A DNA stretch of 64,000 nucleotides. It comes from Heliocidaris tuberculata (taxonomy: Eukaryota > Echinodermata > Echinoidea > Camarodonta > Echinometridae). The stretch is taken from assembly GCA_025618425.1 (NCBI GenBank), contig CM046851.1:8379610-8443609 (forward strand), in the 5' to 3' direction. Position 1 is the first letter of the stretch. Every line of letters begins with the position of its first letter. Below the pieces are notes generated by a model. That model searched no databases. It was not told the DNA's origin and was given only the letters and a program-made list of their open reading frames with translations. Positions 1 through 12,448 of the stretch are shown here, one piece after another. The translations under genes were made by a program, and so were the position numbers.

Positions 1-348
1 AACCCGTCTATCTCTGATTTTTATACCATTATTAACGGCGATTTTATATCTTGCTTAAGGTATTTTACATCCTATTTGAGGATTACATCATCATCATAGA
101 CCTCTTTTTAGCCAAAAAGGAACCGTAAAAGAAATTTAACCTACTTTGGAACACACTACCGAACTATATTCCCCCCCCCTCCCCTTTCCGCGGATCTATC
201 ATATCTGAATTTGCTACCCTTTTTCTTGATTTTTGCTTTTTTTGATACCCTAAACGCGTAATCCGGGTTATGCGCTTATTGGTGAAAAGGTACCCTTTTT
301 ATCTGTTTTCATGTACGTGTACCGGCTTCAATGAGACATGTCCCCACC

Positions 349-1204
349 TTTCCGTCATCCCGATCTCCAGAACCGGCCAAGGAGTTTAATATTGGAAGAA
401 ATTTCGGGTTTGGCAATATTGGTAATGTATACTCGCCCTTACTATTTCCGTGAAATGCGAGAGAACAAGGCCAAATAATAAGGGGGGGGGGGGGGTAGAG
501 GGTTCTTGTATATAATATGAATGTTTCGTTTAAGTTGGCATTTAGGCTTTTCATTAATCATTTTCCAGATAGTTATATAGATGTCTTCTGTGGTTCCTTA
601 TGATTGTAGGTTTACTCCTTGGTGACGGTGAAGCTTGGAAGACACAGAGGAAGTTCGTGAATTCGGTCTTCCGTAGCCTCGGGGTCGGCAAGAAGAGCTA
701 TCAAGATACCGTCACAGCAGAGATGGCTCAGCTTGGAGACGTCATAAAGGAGAAACAGGGGTCTCCTTTCGATCCCAGTGTACTCTTTGGACAAGCAGTA
801 TCCAACGTCATCTGTTCGATCATTTTTGAATGCAGTACAGGTACAGCGATATAGACTTCCAGCATGTATAATATGTAAAAACTTCATCATCTGCTTACAT
901 TGCAGTATAATTCATACTTACGTACTACGGTACTTCTCTCTAGCCACTTTGTATTATATCTTTACGTTTTTGTTATGAATGGTCAAATAGATAGATAAAT
1001 AAATAGATGAATATTAATAGAGAATAATAATAATAATATTAATAATAATAATAATAATATAGCAATAATAATAATAACAATAAAAAATAATAATGATAAT
1101 GATAATAATAATAACAATAATAATAATAATGATAATGATGATAATAATGATAAAAATAATAAAGGATAATAATAATGATGATAATAATGATGATGATAAT
1201 AATG

Positions 1205-1291
<87 letters not shown>

Positions 1292-4110
1292 TTAGTAATA
1301 ATAGTAATAATAAAAATGATCATAGGCGCCGGAAGTGGGGGGGGGGGGGGGGCAAAATGCATTTTCGCCCCCCAAAAAGCCCCCCCCCCCCATAAAAAAA
1401 AAAAAATCAGTAGTAAAGGAGTAAAAATCGTGTGTATATTAAAAGCTTGATTGCTTTATTACGTAATTGTAAGCCTTTGTATTCATTTTTCGTATTCATG
1501 GAGATCACTGAAGACAGATAAAGCATTCAAACTTTAAACTTTAACGTAGTGGAGAGTTTGTATTAGACGCAAGGTTGCCAGAGTTGGCAGAATTCTGCTT
1601 TCTGGCAGAATTTTGACCGCATAAATCTGGTGTTTTGTTTTTTTTGCTTGTCAGAGAATTTTCTAGTAAAAATACACCCCAAAAATGCTGATAACCTTTT
1701 TTTTTTTTTTTTTTTTTTTTGTTTTTTTGCTTGTCAGAGAATTTTCGAGTAAAAATACGCCCCCAAAATGCTTGTCAGAGAATTTTAAAGTAAAATTTTG
1801 ATTTAGCAGTAGGATCTGTATTGTTGTGAGAGGGTGGGAAAGCGTGTGTGTTTTTTTAGGGGTGAGAAGACATGAGCCCTTGAAAGGTGAGCCCCCTTGA
1901 ATGTTTGCCCCCCCCCCCCAATCCCAAACTGCTTCCGGCGCGCCTGAAAATGATAACTATAATAACAATAAGAATAATGATAATCAAAATAACAACAAAA
2001 AAGAAAGAGAATGAAAATAAGAAGAGGACTTGTGGGGTACGAATGCGTACGATTAAAAAGGAGACCTTATAGATTTCGGAATAAAGTCTGTTTCCTGTTG
2101 TATCTACCAACTGAACATTGGGTTGTGGAAAAAGTAATGATAATAATAATGATAATAATTGGTTTTGTTTTTAGATTCTACAATTGTTGAACACCAACAT
2201 GAGACTTACGGGAGGAGGGGGGGGGGGGCGGTAGATCTTCTTGATATCGATTCCAGGCATCTCCAAGATTTCATTCGGAGTTATCAAAACTTTGGTAACG
2301 AATGCTCAGGAGTTCCACGCCTTCATTGATGCTCAGATCGAAGCACGCAAAAAGAATTTTGATCCCGATGATATTCCAAAAGATTTTATCCACCAGCATC
2401 TGATCAACTTGAAAGAAACAGACTGGATAAAGTTAATTATTATGATTTATGAAAGACGAGAAAAATAATCCCCAATCGTCTTCGTATCTATCAGGATTAT
2501 CAAGTCATCGTGATTTATTTTAATGCCAGCTGATTTCTATGTTATTCAAATAAGAATTGGACATGAAATTAAAGAATAGCTTGGCAAACACCACCTCTGC
2601 AAGGAGGAACCAATGGCAGAAGAAAGAGGGGCAGACGACTAAGACTTGGATTGATAACATCAAGCAGTAGACAGGAATGTCTTTTGAGGAGCTAATTGGA
2701 ACAGCTGAAGATAGGAATTTATGGAGAACCTATCTCAAAATTTATCACATTGTCGCCCCAACGGCCCCCAAGTTATGGGGCATAGACAGATAGATAGATA
2801 TAGATAGATTGATAGATAGATGATCTATGTATTCATGTCATTCATTTTGTAGGTGAGACAGTGTGTAATTTTAGAAATGGTTGATAAAACTAAGCATGGT
2901 GCAGTTTGGTATCAGAATGACTATTTCTGTATAGGTGATTTATGTCATGGGGAGGGGTCGAAACGGCCGCCCCCATGTAAAAAAAAGGATCGGTTGCACA
3001 TCCTTCGAAGCCTCTGATAACCTGTAAATGAAAAGGTCAAAATCTTTGTGTGTGTGTGCTTGCTTCTCAGAGATTTTTGGGACTTGCGATGACGTGAGAG
3101 GATCTGGAGAGGACAGGCGGCATGCCAGACACCATGTTCCTTTTTGATAATTATTGTGGGGGGGGGGGGGGGGGGGGGGGGGAGGTTACTTCTGGCACTT
3201 TTTTTTTTTTTTTTTGTGGACAATCCTGGATCCGTCCCTGCCTGTGACTATCAACCCAGAAAACGACCCATAGACAATTACAAATGTTTGCTTTTGTATC
3301 AAACCATGCAGGGAATTGAGTCTTCTTTCAGCCAGCACGATCTTAAAGCTGTTATCTCTGACCTCTTCTTCGCCGGGACTGAAACGACAACCACCACCCT
3401 CAAGTGGTGTATCCTCTACATGATGGCGTATCCCGAGGTCCAGTCACTTGTCCAGGCCGAGATCGACCAGGTGGTCGGAAGAAACCGTGTCCCGGGGTTG
3501 CACGATCGCAAGAATCTTCCTTACACATGTGCTGTGATGATGGAGGTGAATCGTTTCTTGTAATTTTATTCTCATTCTCATTGTGTCAGATACGTGGCAC
3601 TATATGTATGCATTAAATGTTAGACCGAAAGCCCATGGGACCAATGGTCGCATTGTACTTTCCTCAAAGGCATCACTAGATCTTTTTGAAGGGAGATGTC
3701 AGACCAAGTGCTTTAAGACTTACAGATTCACCAACAAGGTCAAAGAAAGAGTATTCAGATCTAAGATCACAAATTCACAAATTTGCCAGCATAAATTGTT
3801 AGGGAGAGATGCACTGCACCCCCTTCGAAAGTGCTTCTGAATTTCTTCCGTTAATCTTGTATTCACTATTCATTATATCAATGAATAATTATCTGTTAAT
3901 GTCTTATTTCTATAAAGGACCAGCGTAAGGGGGCTGTTGTGGCGATGGGGGTACCCCATTTAGCGGTCGATGACGTCACACCCAGAGGCTACACCATACC
4001 CAAAGACACTATCATTTCCTCTAACATTTGGAAGGTGTTGAACAACGAGAAATGCTGGGAGGTTTCTCAAACCTGAGAGGTTTCTGAGTGAAGATGGGAA
4101 ACTGGTCAAG
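349..4110 (+). pseudogene. CYP2-clan cytochrome P450 pseudogene, copy A
   Basis: Exon remnants line up with copies B and C. They are the end of exon 2 (about 349-420), exon 3 (610 to about 858), exon 4 (from 2175), exon 5 (3312-3545) and part of exon 6 (3918 to about 4110). Exon 3 still has the C-helix signature WKTQRKF, and exon 5 has the I-helix AGTETT. Lesions are clear. Exon 3 has a 1-bp deletion near 840 relative to copy B, giving a stop soon after. Exon 4 has a poly-G expansion and an in-frame TAG at 2232, and its splice donor is gone (the exon runs into 'gaaacagactggat'). Exon 6 has a small deletion near 4050-4070 and then ends abruptly at a minisatellite. The heme-binding last exon and the first half of exon 2 are absent. 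Exon 1 was not found and could lie left of the window. Copy A is closest to copy B and shares an intron insertion with it. A functional protein is very unlikely. Confidence 0.85.
1019..1316. repeat. (AAT)n microsatellite
   Basis: AAT/GAT trinucleotides, purest at 1200-1290, lie in the intron between exons 3 and 4 of copy A. Runs of G and C follow at 1337-1390. Confidence 0.95.
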
Positions 4111-4130
4111 TAATATTAAAGGGGTTCTAG

Positions 4131-4760
4131 GACACATACCCCCTGGACAACCACCCCCCGGATAACCACCCCTTGGATAACCACCCTCTAGGACAACTAC
4201 CCCCGAGGACAACTAACCCTAGGGCAACCACCCTCTAGGACGACTACCCCTCGGGACAATTACCCTCTAGGATGATTACCCCCTACTAACTACCCCCTAG
4301 GGCAACCACCCTCTAGGACAACCACCCTCTAGGACAACTACCCCGGATAACTACCCCCAGACAACTACCCCCTAGGACAACCACCCTCTAGGACAACTAC
4401 CCCCCGGACAACTACCCCCCAGACAACTACCCCCTAGGACAACCGCCCTCTAGGACAACTACCCCCGGACAAACTACCCCCCGGACAGCTACCCCCTGGA
4501 CAGCTACCCCCCAGACAACTACCCTCTAGGACAACCACCCTCTAGGACAACCACCCCTTAGGACAATTACCCCCCTGACAACTACCCCGGACAACTACCC
4601 CCAGACAACTACCCCCTAGGACAACCACCCTCAAAGACAACTACCCCCCGGACAACTACCCCCAGACAACTACCCCTTAGGGCAACCACCCTCTAGGACA
4701 TCTCCTTGACAAATACCACCTAAGGTAACTACCACCCAAATAACTACCCCCGGGCATTAA
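4131..4760. repeat. Minisatellite, 14-18 bp unit 'ctaggacaactaccccc'
   Basis: About 40 degenerate units start exactly where P450 copy A breaks off in exon 6. A short inverse-sense stretch lies at about 4893-4945. Confidence 0.9.
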
Positions 4761-4949
4761 CGACTTAGGGTAATTATCAATCGGACGACAACCAACTCTC
4801 ACCCATGGCATGTAGGTCAACTATCCCCCAAACATTTACAACTCCCAGGTACTCGATGGCATTTAAACTGATTTCGGCCAAGGGAGGATGTTGGGGGGGG
4901 GGGTAGTTGTCCGGGGGTTAGTTGTCCTAGAGTGTAGTTGGGGGTGACC

Positions 4950-6800
4950 AACAATCAGTAAGGATATAATGAGTATCCAGAGGAGGGGTTATCTTCCTCC
5001 CACGGTAAGAACTTTTTGGAAATCTGTTTATAAATAGAAGGATTTTGGTGCATTATAATGTTAAAATTCACCTCACCATGTGGAAAATTATATGATTGCA
5101 GTTGAATGTGTCTATACCCATGAGCACCTGTGGGGGGGGGGGGGGGGAGATTTCAACTGGTCATGCTGGTATTACATTTTTGTTTTAAAATTTGGGTGTT
5201 TAAACTCGGTGTTTGATGGTGCAATGTACAGTTGAAATTTTTCATCAAATTTGGGCGAAAAATTCTGTGATTTTTTTTTTCAAAGGTAACGTTCTGAGAA
5301 TTTCTATGATATTTTCAATATTAAATACCAACTGGGAAGGGTATAAAAGGTTGCTCTCCCACAGTAAGATCTTTTGGAAAATTGGGGGTTACAACCAAGG
5401 GTTTGAGTGAGTATAAGTAGGCCTATGCATTTTCATGAATAATAAATCCAATATCTTACCGTGTTTTCTACTAAAAAGGCGAACTTAAAATAACAGTCTA
5501 CAACGGTCTGCGAGTAAAATTCAGACAAAATCTATGGCCCCAAATAATAATTATACCTGTCACTTGTATAGCGCATAATCAATTAAAACTGCTGTATGCG
5601 CTTTAGAGCTATCCAAGATTATTACAATACCAACAGATATGTCTTTTGATTCCTCTTAATAATAATAATAGTTACTGAAATAATACACAGAAAGTGAAAC
5701 GTACAAAAAAGCATTAATTCCGGGAAATTATGTCGTGTGTAAACATGATTTTCTTTCTTTTTCAGTTAATTTTCCCAATTTTTTCTTAGTGTCAGGTATT
5801 TTGATACAGGATTTTGTCGAATTTTGCCCAAATTTACTGAATTTTTTGTCAAAAATTTTTCTTCCAAAAATAGGGGGTACAGTGCCCCCTGCCCCAAATG
5901 CCAATGAAATGAGACTGTCAAAATTGTGTTGTTTCATAATAATCTTAAGTGTCTCAAAAGTGTGAAGATCTGATTATTCTCTCCGTGATTGTGATAGCGT
6001 TTTTGAAGGAATAAATGTTTCAAAAGTCATTATGCTAGTATTCATAAATTTCTTGATGGTGAAAAGGCATAAATTTCCAAACATTGTGATCTAGGTTGCT
6101 TTCTCCTCCATCTTAACATGACTGTACACCCCATACTATTTTTTAAATCGACCAACCACAATGCTAATTTCCTTTAATACTCGATTGGGTGGTAGCTTTG
6201 TAACGAGTTGCATAATTGTAGAGTGCGTGAGGGAGAGGAGGGGGGGGGGGTGACAAACGGCTGGTATATATGCTTTCCGTCCCGTTCCCCCCTTAATTGT
6301 TGACCATGCAAAACGTCCAATAGAGAGTTGATATTATATTGCACATGGGAATATCTGCCTTCATGCATTGGAGTAATCTAACGCAATATTTTACAATTAA
6401 GAGTACTAGTATTCAATCGTATTCAATGTACTTTTAGTGGTACTTCCATTTCGGCCAGCGAGCGTAGTGAGCGAGCAACCCCCCCCCCCCCCCAAAAAAA
6501 AATAAATATATATATATATATATATGTATATATAAATAAATAAATAAATAAAAAAAAATAATAAAACAATATAAAAAAAAGTAAATAAATAAATAAAATA
6601 AATAAAAATAAAAATGATAGTTAGTATACATCAACTAGTTTTTTTTTTATTTTAAATGTAATAAACTAGGTTTTATTGTTGGAGGTTGGAGTAGGAACAA
6701 TTAAGCGAGCAAGCATGAGCGAAAACAAACACTTTTGGTATATTATCTAGGTTTTATTGTTGCAGGTCGGGGCAGAAATTGTGCTAAAGGCCATATTAAT
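4950..6800. other. Intergenic stretch, nothing coding recognised
   Basis: AT-rich DNA with poly-G runs (5131-5147, 6240-6250), short microsatellites and an A/T-rich tract at 6495-6620. Open frames here are short and show no family pattern. Confidence 0.6.
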
Positions 6801-6808
6801 TCTATTTT

Positions 6809-7005
6809 GGCGAGCGAGCTATTCATAGAAAACTGCTATTCATTTAACACGCGTTATTAATAGCGATCCTTGTGAGTAGTTATGAATAGTGGTCCCTATG
6901 AATGAATGTCCTTATGAATAGCGAGGTAATTTGTCTATGGTTTGCTCGCTATTCAGAAGGACCGATATTCGTACAAAACTGCTATTCATTTAGTCACGCA
7001 CAATA
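6809..7005. repeat. Palindromic 'gctattcat' repeat, copy 1
   Basis: Alternating direct and inverted copies of 'gaatagcggtccttatga'-like units surround 'aacacgcgttattaatag'. The same family occurs at 24956, 26808 and 28920. Confidence 0.75.
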
Positions 7006-7301
7006 ACTAAATTATATTCAGGGAAAGAATCAACCCTCTCCCTTCGGACCATCCTTGGGGGAAATAATGCATGTTAAGTAAATATTTCGGCCTTCCCCCT
7101 TTTTTGTTGTTGCAAGTCTGGATCCGCCCCTGCTTTTCATGTGATCAGTGAAAGCCCGAACTTAACACTTGTGACTAGTCCACGGCCTGTCCTGTTTTCA
7201 GTGAGCTCTCCGTGATATGCACTATACCTACCCTAGACGTTGGTGGCGTGTGAGACTCGCACACATTTTTGAGTCCTGTTTTGGGGTAAAGTGGGGCTAT
7301 C

Positions 7302-7580
7302 GCAGTAATTACTTTAAAATGAAAACTAGTGTCATAAATGAATTCCTCGTCATAGAAAACCCTATAGAAGATTTGTATCATTTATGTTTTCAGGCTTTCT
7401 GGACAAACAGTGACAAAGAAGTCCATATATTGCACATATGCTAATTAGCTCATTATACTAATTATGCTATTTACGACAATTGCATTACTTTAAAATGAAA
7501 ATTGGTGTCATAAATGAATTCCTCGTCATAGAAACCCCTAGAAAAATTGTATTATTTATGTTTTCAGGCTTAGCAACATA
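7302..7580. repeat. Tandem duplication, about 100 bp x 2, period of about 180 bp
   Basis: Two copies of 'actttaaaatgaaaa' to 'tttatgttttcaggctt' around 'ataaatgaattcctcgtcat'. Confidence 0.8.
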
Positions 7581-7924
7581 TTATATATTGCATATATGAT
7601 AATTAGATGATTATGCTAATTAGGCCGCTAATTAAAAAAATTGCTCAAGGTTGCCAAGGTGGCAACCAAGCTTAATTTACCTCAATACCCATCTAGAACA
7701 CGAATCAACAAAAAAAACCTTGTACTTAACAACTTTTCCAGGTCTGAAGAACTTCTACTGGATTATATAGCGCGTGTGTAAACTACATGATTGTAGTTTT
7801 TGTATGGGTCTCTGCCTTAATGTATACTATTGAATGTTTTCCTTAAAGCTCATGTACAGTATTGGTAGCAAAAAGGAAATTGAAAAGAAACATGTTAAAT
7901 ATAGTCTTATGTTGTTCTCCTCGT

Positions 7925-8275
7925 ATCAAAAGATGTCTGTAAGAGACATTTGGTATTCCATCTATGATTTCTGGTGAATTTCAGTGTAAATATCTGTCAG
8001 GAATGCTTGATCACTGCCATTATGATAGGACCCTTCCACCTCGACGGCTCCCCGCACAGCAATCTTGGGGCTTCGCATAGAGACAGCGTGTGTGCACTGT
8101 GTGTAGCTACTCATTATTGGTTTTGCACGTGTGTGTACAGTGTATAGCACATGCTGCCTTCGTTGGGATTTTACTTCACAGTGTCTTAGTATTGCTAGTA
8201 TCTTGCTATTTATCAACAAAAATTGAAGAAATCTGACGAACAGTTTTTGAGGGCTTACCAAAACTTTACATGACC
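7925..8275. repeat. Old dispersed repeat, copy 1
   Basis: Collinear with 25665-26060. Shared pieces are 'tcagtgtaaatatctgt' / 'tagtgtaaatacctgt', 'ctccccgcaca' / 'ttccccgcaca' and 'ttgctatttat'. No coding seen. Confidence 0.6.
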
Positions 8276-8529
8276 TTTAACCTCTTTACCATGCGTGAGT
8301 TTGTGTAAACATGATCTTGATCGTGATCTTGATCTTGATAAGTACGACTCAACCCTCAACACTCAACACTCCTGTGGGGTAAAACGAGTCGGGGACATGC
8401 AATAACTGAGAGACTGTGCACTGATGTATTTCATATGCGTATAGTGTATTGGGTGTAACTACCACTTCTTGATCTGTTGTCTGTTGATGGTAAGTTTAGC
8501 ATATTTTACCAATTTCTGCTAACATTATT

Positions 8530-8604
8530 GGAATTGCTAGTGCTCCGACAAAATGCTTCGGCGACGATTGCTCCAGGTTTATTGGGTCAAAAGATTTAGG
8601 ATGG

Positions 8605-8635
<31 letters not shown>

Positions 8636-8755
8636 TAAGTTAGGTTTAGGGTTAGGGTTGGCTTGTATAATGTTTGATCTGGGGTTGAATTTTAGAATTC
8701 GGTTTGTGTACGAGATTGACGTGGAGCAATTGTCGCCGGAACAACAACCGAATTG
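8530..8755. mobile_element. Diverged relative of the telomere-tract MITE
   Basis: It contains 'gtttagggttagggttgg' and an end 'tggagcaattgtcgccgga' similar to the 15914 element in inverse orientation. A 22-bp poly-T lies inside. Confidence 0.5.
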
Positions 8756-8884
8756 CTGAATGACAAACATTTAATAATTTTGACTATTTAAACGAACACA
8801 TTATATGGTAGACCTTCTGAATACAGATGAATACAGATGAATACAAACTGAATCCCACGTTTGATAGAGGCCTTCCTATACTTC

Positions 8885-8927
8885 TAGTAATTCTACTACT
8901 GCTACTACAACTGATAACACTACTTCA

Positions 8928-8963
<36 letters not shown>

Positions 8964-8999
8964 GCTACTACTACTACTACGATTACTACTATTACCGTG

Positions 9000-9040
<41 letters not shown>

Positions 9041-9144
9041 ACTACTACTACTACTACACTACTACTACTACTATTACTACTATTACCGTGATTACTACAC
9101 TACTACTACCACCACTACTACTAGTACTACTACTAGTACCACTT

Positions 9145-9192
<48 letters not shown>

Positions 9193-9207
9193 GTACCACT
9201 ACTACTA

Positions 9208-9253
<46 letters not shown>

Positions 9254-9277
9254 GGTACTACTACTACTACTATTAAA

Positions 9278-9323
<46 letters not shown>

Positions 9324-9345
9324 ATAATCATTATTATTATCATTA
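8885..9345. repeat. (ACT)n microsatellite
   Basis: Over 400 bp of ACT trinucleotides with scattered variants. Confidence 0.95.
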
Positions 9346-9433
9346 TTAAATTATAATAACACTAGAATGAAAATTCCTCATAAGAGGGTTAAAATTGATA
9401 ATATAAATATGAAAATTATTTGTTATAGTATCT

Positions 9434-9573
9434 GAGGCTTGTAACATAAAGAGATACAATCAGTCTTACAATCAATCTTACAATCAATTGTAACTCTTCA
9501 GTACATGGTTTGCCATAGACTTACGATTGATATCAATCGTAAGATTGATTGTATCTCTTTATCTTACAGGCCC
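9434..9573. mobile_element. Palindromic MITE, TIR GGGCCTGTAACATAAAGAGA, copy 2
   Basis: It shares the same end sequence and centre ('cgattgatatcaatcgtaag') as 56468-56589. Confidence 0.8.
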
Positions 9574-9867
9574 CAGATATAATTATTTGTTAGTTTTGTT
9601 TGTTCGATTTTCTCTTGTTGGAATTTTCCCTTTACGTTGTGGCATATGCGTGACAAAAGCATATTGTATGAAATGATTGCAATACAGTTTTATTATGTTA
9701 CTCAATGTTTATGAATATGTGTTTTGTCAAAGTAAGAGGAAAGAATAAATTTTCACCTTTATTACCTCCATATCGTTCTGTCATGAACAATTAAACAATA
9801 ACATCGCAAAGGAAAACAGGGTGTCTTGTTTTTCATTATTTTATATTTTCCTGTGATATAATCAGTA

Positions 9868-10432
9868 GTCTGGGAGCCTGTCCCGAAATAGTCACCCCAT
9901 TTTACATGTAATGCCTAAATATGTTTTTTTCCCTACATCCAGAACATTTTGGGCAGCAAAGCTTGGTTTAGAGGCACTTTGGTGGTTTTTTTGAGGGGCG
10001 TGTTACATCCCCTTCCAGACAGACTTTTTTGTCAGTTCTTATATTTTTGTAATGTACACCTATACCTCTCCCTTCTGACAAAATTTGGTCTATTGGCCTT
10101 AAGGGGAAGGGGGAAAAATTGCCCCAATTTTTAGGGGCCGACTGACAACCCATCCCGACGGAAAATTTTGTCAGTTTTTGTGTTTTGGTAATGTATAGTC
10201 AAACACCTTCCTTCTGACAAAGTTTGACGCATATATGTCTTGTTAGATGGGTTGAAATCGACCCGACTTTGCATGGGACCATTTGAGGGGCTTTGGGGCC
10301 AAACCCGGCGGCTTCGTTCGAGCTGACAAGCTTTTTGTGAATGACATGGATGGTCTAAGACTCTAAGTAACTTTAAGGGGTCAAATTTAATATATGAAAA
10401 ATGGGGTGAATATTTCGGGACAGGCTCCTGGC
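9868..10432. mobile_element. MITE-like element, TIR GAGCCTGTCCCGAAATAG
   Basis: The left end has 'gggagcctgtcccgaaatag' and 'caccccattttacat'. The right end has 'aaaatggggtgaatatttcg' and 'ggacaggctcc' in inverse. The body matches a second copy at 41531-42022. It lies just upstream of exon 1 of P450 copy B. Confidence 0.8.
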
Positions 10433-10802
10433 CTACAACATGTACAAGGACTTATCATGATAACTCCTTAGTAAGAATCTCGTTTGTTTTTGTTTTTTTT
10501 TTTGGTTTTTTTATCACTGATCGGAGTTTATTATCCTGCAATGAACATGGACGTGAATCAGATATCACCTTATCATGTATTGGTAACGACTGTAGTTGGT
10601 CTAGTGGCTGCGTGGTTTGTCAAACACATAATGTTTCGACCCAGGAACCTTCCGCCAGGGCCTACTGGACTACCTCTCATTGGGGTTGCCTCGAAATTTA
10701 TCGGGTAATAAAAATGTCTAAAGAATGTACATGTATATGACAAAGAGAAATCCTCATCCGAGTTCCTTTAATCCGTCTATTATAATTTTTTTTTTGTATT
10801 CG

Positions 10803-10842
<40 letters not shown>

Positions 10843-11018
10843 CTAATTGTGAGAAATGAAAATGAGAGAATAATGGTTGCGTAGCTTCAAAGTTCCCCAG
10901 AACTGCATGTCCTCCCTTTTAAATTTTTTTGCAAAGGTTGAAAAAATGTCTCCGCCGGGAATTGAACCCAGGTTGTTGGCTTAGAACGCCAATTCCTCAA
11001 CCACTAGACCACGGAGAC
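10843..11018 (-). mobile_element. tRNA-derived SINE, family 1, copy 1
   Basis: On the minus strand the element starts with a tRNA-like head (11018-10948). It has a perfect 7-bp acceptor pairing (GTCTCCG with CGGAGAC), A-box-like 'TGGTCTAGTGG' and B-box-like 'GGGTTCAATTCCC'. The anticodon-loop position reads TCT. A shared body of about 100 bp follows ('ttttgcaaaggttg' and 'gagagaataatgg' on the plus strand). The same head and body occur at three nearby sites. Confidence 0.8.
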
Positions 11019-11221
11019 GGGCCAGTGATTTCGGCGACTCCTGATGCAATTGACCGACAGACTGACAAATCTTCAACCTTATTATTTAATTCCTTTTTCG
11101 GGAGCAGGTGAGTTTTGAACAAAGACAAGCCGCATGCATGCCTCAGCTGGATCCAAGCGAATGCTTTGAGATACATGTATACATAAGGATAATATCATAT
11201 TAAGGAAATAACATATACAAC

Positions 11222-11545
11222 AGCGTTGGCAACTCTCGTTGAAATAATTCAAATCCCAGCCCGGCACTAATGTCCTTTGGCAAGACATTAATCTACATTT
11301 GCCACTCTCCACCCAGGTGCTAATTGGGTACCCGGTAGGATGCGAAGGTCAATGTGATTGGATTAGCATGTGCGCGCCCGTAAAAAGGCGACTGGCTGGA
11401 ATGCTCCCCAGGGAGTGGAGATTGTGCACTGTGATGTGCGGGATGGTATACTTGAATCCAGTGACCGGGGTAATAATGATAATGTAAGCGCTTTGGTATA
11501 TTCTTGTAAAGCGCTTTATAAGCAACCGTTATTATTATTATTATT
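11222..11545 (+). mobile_element. tRNA-derived SINE, family 2, with (ATT)n tail
   Basis: The sequence 'actaatgtcctttggcaag' to 'gccactctccacccaggtg' is shared with the element at 62331. The 5' part holds a B-box-like 'attcaaatccc'. The 3' end has 'aagcgctttataag' followed by an (ATT)n microsatellite. It lies between the arms of the 11041/11829 fold-back. Confidence 0.65.
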
Positions 11546-11561
11546 ATTAATAATTATAATT

Positions 11562-11696
11562 GTGAGAAATAAAAATGAGATAGTAATTGCCGCGTAGCTT
11601 AAATCAAATTTCCCAGAGCTGTCCTCCCTTTTTGAAATTTTTACAAAGGTTGAAAAATGTCTCCGCCGGACTCGAACCTGGGTCGTTGGCTTAGAA
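11562..11696 (-). mobile_element. tRNA-derived SINE, family 1, copy 2 (truncated head)
   Basis: The minus-strand body matches copy 1. The tRNA-like head (about 11695-11659) keeps the B-box side but stops inside the anticodon loop. At that point the right arm of a fold-back pair begins. Confidence 0.7.
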
Positions 11697-12072
11697 CATG
11701 TATCTCAAAGCATTCGCTTGGATCCAGCTGGGGCATGCGGCTTGTTTTTGTTCAAAACTCACCTGCCCCCGACAAAGGAATTAATTAATAAGGTTGAAGA
11801 TTTGTCAGTCTGTCGGTCAATAGACCAGTTCTGTAATGTATACAAATCTATGCACACTTCTTCTTTGAGCACCTAGTGACGAGCTATTCCATTAACCTGC
11901 TTTTTATAAATGAGCTTCAATGCTTGGAAACCAGTTTGCATACATTACTTGTTGCTATGTCCGGCAAGCTTTCAGGTTGTCAAGAACAACCTTTGTTTGA
12001 AAGGTATGTATAAAATTTGCATACATTACCGAAGCGGTCTATTGCATCTGGTCTCTCCAAAATCACTGGCCC

Positions 12073-12250
12073 GTCTCCGTGGTCTAGTGGTTATAGCATA
12101 TTTAGCATTCTAAGCCGACGACCCGGGTTCGATTCCCGGCGGAGACATTTTTTCAACCTTTGCAAAAATTTCAAAAGGGAGGACAGCTCTTGGGAACTTT
12201 GATTTAAGCTACGCAACCATTATTCTCTCATTTTCATTCCTCACAATTAT
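12073..12250 (+). mobile_element. tRNA-derived SINE, family 1, copy 3
   Basis: The plus-strand tRNA-like head at 12073-12146 has intact acceptor and T-arms (B box 'GGGTTCGATTCCC') but a poor anticodon stem. It is followed by the shared body ending in 'tctcattttcattcctc'. About 30 bp upstream of the head also match the DNA flanking copy 1, so the repeat unit may extend 5' of the tRNA part. Confidence 0.8.
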
Positions 12251-12316
12251 AATCATTTCCACGAGAGTTGCCAAAGCTGTTGTATATGTTATTTCCTTGT
12301 ATACCATTTAATGTAT

Positions 12317-12317
<1 letters not shown>

Positions 12318-12408
<91 letters not shown>
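12318..12408. repeat. (TA)n microsatellite
   Basis: Nearly pure TA dinucleotides between two SINE copies. A shorter one lies at 10806-10843. Confidence 0.95.
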
Positions 12409-12410
<2 letters not shown>

Positions 12411-12448
12411 GGTGTTTGTATCTGGTGTAGCCGAATACCACTCAACCC

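Larger units (their letters stand above)
11041..11829. repeat. Fold-back pair with arms of about 130 bp
   Basis: The left arm (about 11041-11175) and right arm (about 11697-11829) are inverted near-copies. Both contain 'gatccaagcgaatgctttga' in one orientation or the other and 'caggtgagttttgaacaaa' or its complement. The space between holds a family 2 SINE and a family 1 SINE. Confidence 0.8.

Noticed and set aside
1039..1450. Open frames of poly-isoleucine/asparagine on both strands
   Set aside because: They are readings of the (AAT)n microsatellite in several frames at once.
7217..7444. 75-codon open frame
   Set aside because: It covers one unit of a tandem-duplicated non-coding repeat and has no family pattern.
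8997..9356. Poly-threonine/leucine/tyrosine open frames
   Set aside because: They are readings of the (ACT)n microsatellite, with no non-repeat coding part.
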